NCBI GenBank assembly: GCA_964553885.1
Contig: CAZKLP010000004.1
Coordinates: 1 to 36,723, forward strand
Length of the DNA stretch: 36,723 nucleotides
Direction of reading: 5' to 3'
Source: JACPHB01 sp964553885
GTDB taxonomy: Bacteria; Patescibacteriota; Minisyncoccia; UBA10092
Of this stretch, positions 29,928 to 36,723 are shown piece by piece. A program made the translations under genes and the position numbers. Below the pieces are notes generated by a model. The model did not search any database and was not told where the DNA came from. It was given only the letters and a program-made list of their open reading frames with translations. Position 1 is the first letter of the stretch, and each line of letters opens with the position of its first letter.

Positions 29928-30215
29928 TTATTCTAAAATTGCGAGGATCTCTTCCTCTTTTAAAATTTTATAATCAACACCGCCGATTTTAAATTCGGTG
30001 CCGCTGTATTTTTCATAAACCACTTCGTCGCCCTTTTTAACGCCGGATTTTTTTATTTTTTCACCCGCTCCAACCGCCACCACCCGGCCCTGGGCCGGTT
30101 TTTCCTTATCTACCGTTTCCGGCAAAATAATGCCCGATTTGGTTTTTTCCGTTTCTTTTATCGGCGCGATAACCGCCCGATCACCTAAAGGTTTAATTGA
30201 TAATTGTCTTGCCAT
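29928..30215 (-). CDS. groES: Co-chaperonin GroES
   Basis: 95 aa. KPLGDRAVIAPIKETEKTKSGIILPE (split by the mobile loop near 20-30) and KKGDEVVYEKYSGTEFKIGG are the typical beta-barrel elements. It caps GroEL. First gene of groES-groL-rpsP. The start codon lies 9 nt after the -10, so the mRNA is nearly leaderless. No CIRCE lies here, although hrcA has one. Confidence 0.97.
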   Translation of the reverse strand: MARQLSIKPLGDRAVIAPIKETEKTKSGIILPETVDKEKPAQGRVVAVGAGEKIKKSGVKKGDEVVYEKYSGTEFKIGGVDYKILKEEEILAILE

Positions 30216-30224
30216 AGACTTTAA

Positions 30225-30252
30225 AGTATAATGTAGTAAGAAAACTTGTCAA
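30225..30252 (-). promoter_or_regulatory. groES promoter (near-leaderless, no CIRCE)
   Basis: TTGACA (30252..30247), 16-nt spacer, TATACT (30230..30225), 9 nt to the ATG. The -35 is inside AAAACTTG-T-CAAGTTTT (30241-30257), an interrupted palindrome that also gives TTGTCA to the divergent strand. Confidence 0.75.
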
Positions 30253-30272
30253 GTTTTTAATTGTTTGATATT

Positions 30273-30617
30273 ATGATTATACGCTTTTTGCTACACATTA
30301 TTGCTAACGCTGTGGCTGTTTTAGCTGCTAAGTGGCTGATACCGGGCGTTTCTTACGAATATGAACTTACCAGCTTAATAAAGATTGCTTTCATGCTGGC
30401 GGCGGCAAACGCTTTGCTTAAACCAGTATTGAAAATGATTTTTAGCCCCCTTATTCTCATCACGCTTGGACTTTTCACCTTAATTATAAATATTTTTCTG
30501 ATTTGGCTGGTCGCTTACTTCGCGCCAGAACTTTCCATTGCCGGACTCAACGCTTACTTTTGGACAATGATTACAGTCAGTTTTTTTAACTTATTTGTTT
30601 CGGCGATAAAAAATTAA
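30273..30617 (+). CDS. Phage-holin-family (4-TM) membrane protein
   Basis: 114 aa from the ATG at 30273 (TTG at 30261 also possible). Four hydrophobic segments; VAVLAAKWLIPGVSY, ALLKPVLKMIFSPLILITLGLF (in two halves) and INIFLIWLVAYF are typical of the PF04020 phage-holin/YvlD-like family. Despite the name these are widespread chromosomal inner-membrane proteins of unknown role. Divergent from groES, followed by secG 3 nt later in the same direction. A promoter-like TTGTCA-N17-TATTAT (30246-30274) would overlap this ATG, so the true start is unsure. Confidence 0.8.
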   Translation: MIIRFLLHIIANAVAVLAAKWLIPGVSYEYELTSLIKIAFMLAAANALLKPVLKMIFSPLILITLGLFTLIINIFLIWLVAYFAPELSIAGLNAYFWTMITVSFFNLFVSAIKN

Positions 30618-30620
30618 TTT

Positions 30621-30836
30621 ATGTCCAACTACCTTCCGATAGCTCAAATAATTATTTCAACGCTTCTGATAATAGCTATTCTTCTTCAGGCGCGCGGTTC
30701 TGGCCTCTCATCAGTTTTCGGCGGCGAATCAACTTTTTATCACACCCGCCGGGGAATGGAAAGGATGATTTTTTGGGCAACAATTATTTTAGCGATTTTA
30801 TTCATAATTACCGGCATTGCCTCATTTTTACTTTAA
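30621..30836 (+). CDS. secG: Preprotein translocase subunit SecG
   Basis: 71 aa. Two membrane helices around the conserved LLQARGSGLSSVFGGES loop, then FYHTRRGMERM and the second helix. An accessory subunit of SecYEG. It follows the holin-like gene by 3 nt and overlaps the next gene by about 20 nt if that gene uses the TTG start. Confidence 0.92.
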   Translation: MSNYLPIAQIIISTLLIIAILLQARGSGLSSVFGGESTFYHTRRGMERMIFWATIILAILFIITGIASFLL

Positions 30837-32520
30837 AATTAATTATTGGATAAGAATTTGGCGCTACCTTAATTTTAGAGAAAAGGTTTGGTTTGGCGTT
30901 TTTTCCATTGTTATTCTTTTTTCTATTTCTTTTTTGATTGGTAATTTTTATCGCAGCCAGACAGAAATAATGCCGGCCCAAGGCGGCACTTACGTTGAAG
31001 CGCTCTCGGAATCACCCCATAACTTCAATCCGATTTTATCAACAAACGACGCCGACAGAGACGTTTCCCGTTTGATATTTTCATCGCTTCTTAAATATAA
31101 CGAGCGCGGCGAGTTAGCGCTTGATCTAGCTTCAAGCTACGGTATTTCAAAAGACGGAAAAACCTACACCATAAAATTGAAAGAAGGAGTCAGCTGGCAC
31201 GATGGCGAGCCGTTTAACAGCGAAGATGTTGCTTTCACTATTAACGCGGTGCAAAACTCGGAATATGCCAGCCCGATACGAACCAGTTGGCAAGGAGTAA
31301 AAGTTGAGGCGCCAGATAAAAACACAATAATTCTTACCTTAAAAACGCCCTATGGCGCATTCGCTCAAAATTTGGCTTTGCTCGGCATATTGCCGAAGCA
31401 TATCTGGAAAATAGTAATACCTCAGAATTTCCCTTTAGCAGAATTTAATTTAAAACCGATTGGCACCGGTCCATATAAATTTAGCAAGCTCCAAAAAGAT
31501 TCGCTCGGCCGCATTGATTCGGTAAATTTATCCGCTAATGAAAACTATTTTGCCGGAGCTCCAAACATAAAAAATATAATTTTAAAATTTTATCTTTCCG
31601 AAGAAGAAGCGATGTCGGCTTTTAACCGGAAAGAAGTTGACGGCCTCTTGCTTCAAAATGCTCAAAACAAAAGTCAGATTCGCGGTCTTGATAATTCGCA
31701 ACTTTTTTCACTCCCCTCACTGCGGGTTTATGGATTATTTCTGAATACCGACCATAAATTACTTGGAGCGGAATATATAAGAAAGGCCGTAAACTACGCC
31801 ATAGACCGCGAGGAGATACTAAATAAGGTATTTTCAGGCGACGGTAAAATTGCCATTGGCCCGATTCCTCCCACACTCTCCGGTTCAAGCCCAAATCTTG
31901 TCGGATATTCTTTTGATCCTCAAAAAACAATTGAAATTTTAGAAAAAAATAAGTGGGTAAAAAACAATGCGGGAATTTATGAAAAAAAATTGGGGAAAGA
32001 CAAAGAACCAACGCCTCTAAAATTTACTATTATCACCACTAAATCGATCCAGCTTGCGGCGACTTTAATAAGGGATGATTTGAAAAATACCGGAATTGAC
32101 AGCGAACTAAAAATCGTTTCGCTCGGAGAACTCCAGCAAAGCTACATTAAAACGAAAAATTACGAAGTAATACTTATAGGAGAATCTTACACAACGGAAG
32201 CCGATCCTTACGTTTTTTGGCATGGCGCCGCCATAAAAGATCCGGGACTCAACCTTAGTTTATACAACAATAAAAAGGTCAATAAAATTTTAGAAGACGC
32301 GCGGCTGATTTCGGATCCGGTAAAGAGAGCTTTGAAACTGGAAGAATTTCAGAAATTAGTGTTAATTGACGCGCCGGCAGTTTTTCTGTATTCTCCAAAC
32401 TATATTTATGTCGTTAAAAATAACGTTAAAAATACAAATCTTTTGAAACTCAACGTTTCTTCGGCGCGTTTTTCAAAAATTAACGAATGGAACATAGAAA
32501 CGGAAAGGGTATGGCGATAG
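30817..32520 (+). CDS. Extracellular solute-binding protein, family 5 (peptide-binding)
   Basis: 567 aa. N-terminal anchor (about 24-43) without a lipobox Cys, then the SBP_bac_5 fold: GGTYVEALSESPHNFNPIL, RLIFSSLLKYNERGELALDLASSY, YTIKLKEGVSWHDGEPFNSEDVAF (as consecutive elements), GTGPYKF, and VNYAIDREEIL. It binds oligopeptides (OppA/DppA-like) or similar ligands. No permease or ATPase genes are adjacent, so it may work alone or with distant partners. The start is uncertain: the only start codon before the anchor is TTG at 30817 inside secG. Overlaps the next gene by 10 nt. Confidence 0.9.
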   Translation: MPHFYFKINYWIRIWRYLNFREKVWFGVFSIVILFSISFLIGNFYRSQTEIMPAQGGTYVEALSESPHNFNPILSTNDADRDVSRLIFSSLLKYNERGELALDLASSYGISKDGKTYTIKLKEGVSWHDGEPFNSEDVAFTINAVQNSEYASPIRTSWQGVKVEAPDKNTIILTLKTPYGAFAQNLALLGILPKHIWKIVIPQNFPLAEFNLKPIGTGPYKFSKLQKDSLGRIDSVNLSANENYFAGAPNIKNIILKFYLSEEEAMSAFNRKEVDGLLLQNAQNKSQIRGLDNSQLFSLPSLRVYGLFLNTDHKLLGAEYIRKAVNYAIDREEILNKVFSGDGKIAIGPIPPTLSGSSPNLVGYSFDPQKTIEILEKNKWVKNNAGIYEKKLGKDKEPTPLKFTIITTKSIQLAATLIRDDLKNTGIDSELKIVSLGELQQSYIKTKNYEVILIGESYTTEADPYVFWHGAAIKDPGLNLSLYNNKKVNKILEDARLISDPVKRALKLEEFQKLVLIDAPAVFLYSPNYIYVVKNNVKNTNLLKLNVSSARFSKINEWNIETERVWR

Positions 32521-33233
32521 ATTTACAAAAAATATCCGGCCTTCCAATTTCTTTTGACGAAAAGAAAATGGATTTAGAGTTTCATGGAGATTTCCCGGCT
32601 ATAAAAAAATCTGAAAGAAGCTTGGAAGAGTTAAAACCCTATTTAAAAAATTTCAATATTAAAAACGGGCCTAGTCCGATCTACCGCGTCTGGCGCTATG
32701 TTCATTTGGCGTCCAATCTGCGGTATGACTTAACGCTTGTGCCGTCGGGAATTATCGGTGACGAATTTGTTAAAACCGCCGGCCATTACCACAAACCGTA
32801 TCCGGAAGTTTACGAAGTGCTTTTGGGACGCGCCTATTTTTTAATTCAATCGGAATCAGAGGTCTATTTGGCCGAGGCCGATCCCGGAGAAAAATTCATA
32901 ATTCCGCCGGGTTTTGGCCATAATACGATAAATGTTTGGAACGAGCCTCTTTTAATGGCCAACTTTATAAGTGAAAAAGCCGAATATGATTACGAACCCT
33001 ATAAAAATAATCATGGCGCAATGTATTATTTTCTAAAAAATGACAATTTAATTGACATTGTTAAAAACCCGAATTATGATTCCGTTCCGGAAATCCAAAA
33101 AATCAGGACTCAAGAATATCCCGAATTTGGTTTGGTAAAAAACCAACCGATTTATAGCTTGGTTAACGATTTGGAGAAGTTAAGATTTTTGAATTATCCT
33201 GAAGCATTTGAGGGCGAGTGGCGAAATTGGTAG
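32511..33233 (+). CDS. Cupin-type (archaeal-type) glucose-6-phosphate isomerase
   Basis: 240 aa from the ATG at 32511 (another ATG at 32487). Interconverts glucose-6-P and fructose-6-P using a metal-bound cupin rather than the usual PGI fold. Signatures: TAGHYHKPYPEVYEVLLGRA (metal His and Glu) and PGEKFIIPPGFGHNTINV. This PF06560 type is mainly archaeal, so its presence hints at ancient transfer (inference). The last seven codons (GEWRNW, stop TAG) are the 5' part of tRNA-Leu, a 22-nt same-strand overlap. Overlaps the SBP gene by 10 nt. Confidence 0.9.
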   Translation: MAIDLQKISGLPISFDEKKMDLEFHGDFPAIKKSERSLEELKPYLKNFNIKNGPSPIYRVWRYVHLASNLRYDLTLVPSGIIGDEFVKTAGHYHKPYPEVYEVLLGRAYFLIQSESEVYLAEADPGEKFIIPPGFGHNTINVWNEPLLMANFISEKAEYDYEPYKNNHGAMYYFLKNDNLIDIVKNPNYDSVPEIQKIRTQEYPEFGLVKNQPIYSLVNDLEKLRFLNYPEAFEGEWRNW

Positions 33234-33295
33234 ACGCGCAGCGTTCAGGGCGCTGTAATCGAAAGGTTGTGGGAGTTCGACTCTCCCCTCGCCCA
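33212..33295 (+). tRNA. tRNA-Leu (anticodon CAG)
   Basis: 84 nt with a long variable arm. Acceptor GGGCGAG/CTCGCCC, D region TGGCGAAATTGGTAGACGCG, anticodon arm CAGCG-TTCAGGG-CGCTG with CAG at 33246-33248, T arm GGGAG-TTCGACT-CTCCC, no CCA. The isomerase gene reads 22 nt into it. Confidence 0.95.
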
Positions 33296-33338
33296 TAAAC
33301 TTGTTTTTATTTTATTATAGTGATAAACTAAACCTAAT

Positions 33339-33566
33339 ATGACAACAATCACTATCCCTCAGAAGTTAAAAGAAACCGACCTTATTGCCATTCCTCACAA
33401 AGAATATGTGGAGTTTTCTAACTGGCGCAAATTTATAAAATCATTTAAAACTTTTACTCCCACGACCACTGAAAAAAGAGCGCTTCAAAGAGCTAGAGAA
33501 GATTACAAAAAAGGTAAGTATCTCACTATTAGTGAACTCAAACATAAACTGGGCATTAAGAGTTAG
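33339..33566 (+). CDS. Antitoxin (RelB/Phd-like) of a toxin-antitoxin pair
   Basis: 75 aa. N-terminal strand TITIPQKL and IPHKEYVEFSNWRK suggest a small DNA-binding/swap domain, while KKGKYLTISELKHKLGI at the C-terminus is the usual toxin-binding tail (xGKxLxxxELKxELG). The order antitoxin-toxin with a 35-nt overlap supports it. It probably represses its own operon; no clear operator was found in the 43-nt gap after tRNA-Leu. Confidence 0.75.
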   Translation: MTTITIPQKLKETDLIAIPHKEYVEFSNWRKFIKSFKTFTPTTTEKRALQRAREDYKKGKYLTISELKHKLGIKS

Positions 33567-33801
33567 AAGTAGTGTTTACAAAGAACTCTCTAAATTACCT
33601 CTGGAAGAACAAGGGCGAATTACTGAAGTGATTGAAAATTTGCCGCATAATCCTTATGCCGGTGATTTGGAAAAAATAAAAGACGAAGAAAATACATGGC
33701 GGAGACGAATTGGGAATTACCGTATTTTTTACGAGATTATTCCTATAAATAGAGCAATATACGTTTTTCATATTGAAAGACGAACTTCAAACACATATTA
33801 A
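33532..33801 (+). CDS. RelE/ParE-family toxin
   Basis: 89 aa from a GTG at 33532. The fold reads ALRVRSSVYKELSKLPLEEQGRITEVIENLPHNPYAGDLEKIK, then TWRRRIGNYRIFYEII (core strands with basic residues) and IYVFHIERRTSNTY. The R-x-G-x-Y-R-I-x-Y-E-I stretch is typical of RelE/ParE. RelE types cut mRNA in the ribosome and ParE types poison gyrase; the C-terminal ERRTSNTY does not decide. Overlaps its antitoxin by 35 nt and precedes rnj by 3 nt. Confidence 0.83.
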   Translation: MNSNINWALRVRSSVYKELSKLPLEEQGRITEVIENLPHNPYAGDLEKIKDEENTWRRRIGNYRIFYEIIPINRAIYVFHIERRTSNTY

Positions 33802-33804
33802 TTT

Positions 33805-35592
33805 ATGATAAAAACAAAAATAGCGCCGCCGGAAGTGAGGCTAAGGCCGAACTCCGAGATAAGAGATAGAGAAAATAAGGATAAACTCCGACGCTCACCT
33901 AGGGGCGAGGTCGGAGTCCCGACCGAAGCGTCGGGACTGAAGTTAGTCCCTTTAGGAGGCCTTGAAGAAATAGGCCGCAATTGTTCGTTTTTGGAATACA
34001 AAAACGAGATTGTCATAATCGATATGGGTATTCAATTTCCCGAAGAAGAAACGCCGGGTATTGATTTTATTATTCCCAATACAGCTTATCTTGAAACAAA
34101 AAAAGCTAACATTAAGGGACTAATTTTAACTCACGGCCACTTTGATCACGTAGGCGCCATTCCGTACTTAATAGGAAAAATCGGCAACCCGATTATTTAC
34201 GCCACCGGAATGACTAGAGCTATCGTCTTAAAGCACCAAAATGATTTTCGCGACGCTCCTAAACTTAATATTAACAAAGTGGAAGGCGGCGACATCATAA
34301 AAATCGGTAATTATTTCACCGCTGAATTTTTTGGCGTTGACCATACCATTCCTGACACCGCCGGCGTTATTCTTAAAACCCCCATTGGCAATATTGTCCA
34401 CTTCGCCGATTTCCGTATTGATTACGACGCGGACGGCAATCCCCGCGATCTAAGCGACTACCAGCGAATAGGAAAAATGGGTGTTCACACTCTTATGATT
34501 GATTCAACCAATGCCGATGAGCCTGGCCGCTCGCTATCGGAAAAAATTGTTGAAAAAAATCTGGAAGATCTTTTTATCAAGGCCGAAGGAAGAATCATTA
34601 TTACTCTTTTTTCAACGCTTCTTACGAGAATCGACGAGGTGCTAAAAATTGCCGAAAGAATCGGGCGTAAAGTCGCCATTACCGGGCGCTCAATGAAAGA
34701 AAATATAGAGCTGGCGCAAAATTTGGGCTACATCAAGCCGGCTAAAGGCCTTATCATACCCGTTGAAGAAATCAGCAAATATAAAGACAATAAGGTTATG
34801 GTATTTACCACCGGTTCCCAAGGCCAGACAAATTCCGGACTTATGAAAATTTTAACCGGAGAAAACCGCCATATTAAAGTAAAATCCGGAGATATGGTCA
34901 TATTTTCTTCATCGGCCGTGCCTGGCAATGAAAGAAGCATTCAAAATATTAAAGACGGCCTCTGCCGCCAGGGAGCCGATGTGCATACTTCCGGTTTAAT
35001 CGATATTCACGCGAGCGGCCACGCGCCCGCCGAAGACCTAAAAACAGTAATGAAACTTATAGAACCTCAATTTTTACTGCCCGTTCACGGCCATTATTTC
35101 AAACGCGCCGCTAACGCCAAAATAGGAGCGGAACTCGGTATGAGCAAAGACCATTTAATGCTGATGGATAACGGGCAAGTCGCCGAGCTCGGTAAAAATT
35201 CTTTTAAAATAACCAAAGAAGCCGTGCCGGCTTATTACGTCATGGTTGACGGTCTGGGCGTTGGTGACGTGAGCGAAGTTGTTTTGCGCGACAGAAAATT
35301 AATGTCGGCTGACGGAATGTTCGTTATTATTGCCGTTGTTGACAGCCAAACGGGAAAAGTCAAAGGCGAACCCGATATAATTTCAAGAGGCTTCATTTAT
35401 ATGAAGGAATCAAAAGAACTTTTAAGGCAAACTAGGAAAAAAATAAAAGAGATCATAACCAAAACCGTAATCCCCAGCAATGATTCAAACTGGGTTTATA
35501 CACGCAATAACCTTCGGGATAAAGTCGGCCAGTTTTTGTACTCGAAAACCAAGCGCCGCCCGATAATTCTGCCGGTGATTGTGGAAATTTAA
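33805..35592 (+). CDS. rnj: Ribonuclease J
   Basis: 595 aa. Metallo-beta-lactamase/beta-CASP ribonuclease for 5'-3' decay and processing. LVPLGGLEEIGRNCSFLEY (47-65), zinc motif H111-G-H113-F-D115-H116, VHFADFRIDYDADG (usual TGD replaced by FAD, keeping the Asp), FTTGSQGQ and LPVHGHYFKRAANA. Before the fold there is a basic extension of about 45 residues; residues 28-45 are coded by a double palindrome (33886-33938). It lies 3 nt after the toxin gene. No Shine-Dalgarno. Confidence 0.95.
   Translation: MIKTKIAPPEVRLRPNSEIRDRENKDKLRRSPRGEVGVPTEASGLKLVPLGGLEEIGRNCSFLEYKNEIVIIDMGIQFPEEETPGIDFIIPNTAYLETKKANIKGLILTHGHFDHVGAIPYLIGKIGNPIIYATGMTRAIVLKHQNDFRDAPKLNINKVEGGDIIKIGNYFTAEFFGVDHTIPDTAGVILKTPIGNIVHFADFRIDYDADGNPRDLSDYQRIGKMGVHTLMIDSTNADEPGRSLSEKIVEKNLEDLFIKAEGRIIITLFSTLLTRIDEVLKIAERIGRKVAITGRSMKENIELAQNLGYIKPAKGLIIPVEEISKYKDNKVMVFTTGSQGQTNSGLMKILTGENRHIKVKSGDMVIFSSSAVPGNERSIQNIKDGLCRQGADVHTSGLIDIHASGHAPAEDLKTVMKLIEPQFLLPVHGHYFKRAANAKIGAELGMSKDHLMLMDNGQVAELGKNSFKITKEAVPAYYVMVDGLGVGDVSEVVLRDRKLMSADGMFVIIAVVDSQTGKVKGEPDIISRGFIYMKESKELLRQTRKKIKEIITKTVIPSNDSNWVYTRNNLRDKVGQFLYSKTKRRPIILPVIVEI
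33886..33938. repeat. Double palindromic element in the rnj 5' coding region
   Basis: CTCCGAC (33886-33892) pairs with GTCGGAG (33910-33916); AGTCCCGAC (33915-33923) pairs with GTCGGGACT (33930-33938) around CGAAGC. In frame with rnj; encodes part of the N-terminal extension. Confidence 0.8.
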
Positions 35593-36644
35593 AAATAATC
35601 TAATTTCATCGCACGGCGGACTTCGGTGAGTGTTTGGGAAGCCGCGGTTCTCGCTTTTTTAGTCCCTTCTTCCAAAATTTTCATAACAGCTTTGGGATTT
35701 TTGGCGAATTCCGCCCTTCTTTTTCTTATGGGCTTTAAAAATTTTTCCAAAACTTCTATGAGTCTCTTTTTAATGGCAACGTCGCCTAAACCGCCATTGC
35801 GATATTGTTTTTTTAATTTTTCCACTCCATTTAAATCAGAATCAAAAGCATCAAGATACGTAAACACGACATTGCCCTCGACTTTCCCCGGATCTGCGAC
35901 ATGAATGTGTTTCGGGTCGGTATACATAGCCATGACTTTTTTAGCAATAATATCCGAAGGATCCGATAAATAAATCGCGTTTCCCAAAGATTTACTCATT
36001 TTCGCTTTTCCATCTATTCCCGGCAATCGGCCTGTTTTTGAGACCAGCGCTTTTGGCTCAATCAAAATGTTGGAAGCTCGGTTTCCAACATGATAGATTT
36101 TATTGAATTTTCTTACAATTTCAACTGTTTGTTCAATCATCGGCAGCTGGTCTTCACCAACCGGCACTAAATCGGCCTTAAACGCCGTAATATCCGCCGC
36201 TTGGCTTACCGGATATGTTAAAAATCCGGTTGGGACATTACCGCCGAATCCCTTTTGTTTCATTTCATCTTTGACTGTAGGATTTCTTTCTAAACGCGCC
36301 AAAGTAACCAAATTTAAAAAGTATACCGTCAATTCTGCAATTTCTGGAACAAGCGATTGAATAAAAATAGTAGAAACTTTTGGATCTATGCCAACACTAA
36401 GATAATCAAGGGCGACTTCAAAAACGTTTTTCCTGATTTTTTCAGGGAAAGCTGCATTATCGGTTAAGGCCTGCGTGTCGGCAATAATAACGTAAGTTTT
36501 GTACTTATTTTGAAGCTCCGCGCGCGCCTTTAAAGAACCAACATAGTGGCCTAAATGAAGCGGCCCGGTTGGCCGGTCGCCGGTTAAAATTATCTCCCTG
36601 CGGGAAATGTCCCGCAGGGCCATTTTTTGAGTTGACATTTTCAT
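35589..36644 (-). CDS. trpS: Tryptophan--tRNA ligase
   Basis: 351 aa. Class I synthetase: GDRPTGPLHLGHYVGSL (HIGH-type motif), VGEDQLPMIEQT, and GKAKMSKSLGNAI (KMSKS). It ends at 35589, overlapping the last 4 nt of rnj on the opposite strand. The family usually begins directly with the strand before GDRPTG; here 16 extra residues (MKMSTQKMALRDISRR) include a segment coded by a perfect 10-bp-stem hairpin (36596-36619). In-frame ATGs at 36638 and 36623 are alternative starts; the hairpin lies just after the latter. Confidence 0.96.
   Translation of the reverse strand: MKMSTQKMALRDISRREIILTGDRPTGPLHLGHYVGSLKARAELQNKYKTYVIIADTQALTDNAAFPEKIRKNVFEVALDYLSVGIDPKVSTIFIQSLVPEIAELTVYFLNLVTLARLERNPTVKDEMKQKGFGGNVPTGFLTYPVSQAADITAFKADLVPVGEDQLPMIEQTVEIVRKFNKIYHVGNRASNILIEPKALVSKTGRLPGIDGKAKMSKSLGNAIYLSDPSDIIAKKVMAMYTDPKHIHVADPGKVEGNVVFTYLDAFDSDLNGVEKLKKQYRNGGLGDVAIKKRLIEVLEKFLKPIRKRRAEFAKNPKAVMKILEEGTKKARTAASQTLTEVRRAMKLDYF
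36596..36619. repeat. Palindromic hairpin at the trpS 5' end
   Basis: CCCTGCGGGA-AATG-TCCCGCAGGG, 10-bp perfect stem. It codes residues 9-17 of TrpS (ALRDISRRE). In the mRNA it would fold close to the start codon. Confidence 0.85.
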
Positions 36645-36658
36645 AAAATAACTTTAGT

Positions 36659-36687
36659 ATTATCCCACTTCTTTTACAATTTATCAA
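36659..36687 (-). promoter_or_regulatory. trpS promoter
   Basis: TTGATA (36687..36682), 17-nt spacer, GATAAT (36664..36659), 14 nt before the ATG; leader about 8 nt. On the other strand TTGACA (36632-36637), N17, TAGTAT (36655-36660) could drive a gene beyond the right edge; the last 80 bases hold no recognisable coding sequence. Confidence 0.45.
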
Positions 36688-36723
36688 TATGGAGAACAAA
36701 ATGCCACGACTACTCTAGCTTGT

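Overview
The window reads as a chromosomal segment of an AT-rich, small-genome bacterium, most likely from the Candidate Phyla Radiation (Patescibacteria, probably a Parcubacteria-like lineage). This placement is an inference from gene content: compact housekeeping genes with short overlaps, Cas2/PaaX-like small proteins, a cupin-type (archaeal-type) glucose-6-phosphate isomerase, a presenilin-type membrane protease, a minimal division/cell-wall (dcw) cluster, and tRNAs without an encoded CCA. TGA acts as an ordinary stop (for example at 3545 and 18792), so the standard bacterial code fits.

Layout. 1-700: start of hrcA with promoter and CIRCE operator, and a deaminase-fold gene. 705-2983: corA-like transporter overlapping cysS. 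3014-4633: zinc-ribbon protein, a Cas2/PaaX-like gene flanked by two related 34-bp palindromes, and a Nudix hydrolase. 4715-7132: dnaB, recR, rplU. 7150-11036: two membrane proteins (DUF1648-like; presenilin-like), tRNA-Glu, a GT35 phosphorylase-like protein and an alpha/beta hydrolase. 11129-16842: murF-like gene convergent with mraZ-rsmH-ftsL-ftsI-ddl. 16843-17193: no gene, but MraZ/DnaA-type boxes, a 166-bp terminal-inverted-repeat element and a terminator. 17194-19510: RRM protein, tRNA-Val and an L10-leader-controlled rplJ-rplL-wHTH/NTase operon. 19511-22346: an HNH-like protein paired with a large HTH/metallophosphoesterase. 22483-24431: guaB and a phosphoribosyltransferase. 24532-25288: a second Cas2/PaaX-like unit with perfect 22-bp terminal inverted repeats, its gene interrupted by an in-frame TGA. 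25246-30215: small ORF, trmD, a DUF4015 glycosidase-like protein, khpA, and groES-groL-rpsP. 30273-36644: holin-like protein, secG, peptide-binding protein, cupin isomerase overlapping tRNA-Leu, a RelE-type toxin-antitoxin pair, rnj and trpS.

Four themes stand out. (1) Two Cas2/PaaX-like genes of equal reading length (552 nt each) are each bracketed by large palindromes with a CGATCG core; this looks like an inverted-repeat-bracketed cassette with its own protein and is the best candidate for an undescribed system. (2) Short palindromic elements lie in frame inside essential genes (ddl, trmD twice, rnj, trpS) or supply stop codons (rplJ and the presenilin-like gene), reminiscent of Rickettsia palindromic elements. 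(3) Several promoters put the predicted transcription start within a few bases of the start codon (hrcA, nudix, dnaB, rplU, groES), pointing to leaderless mRNAs. (4) Several enzymes lack signature residues: CorA without GMN, the GT35 protein without its PLP lysine, and the phosphoesterase without its first metal-binding Asp.

All assignments come from reading motifs and translations; no search was run.
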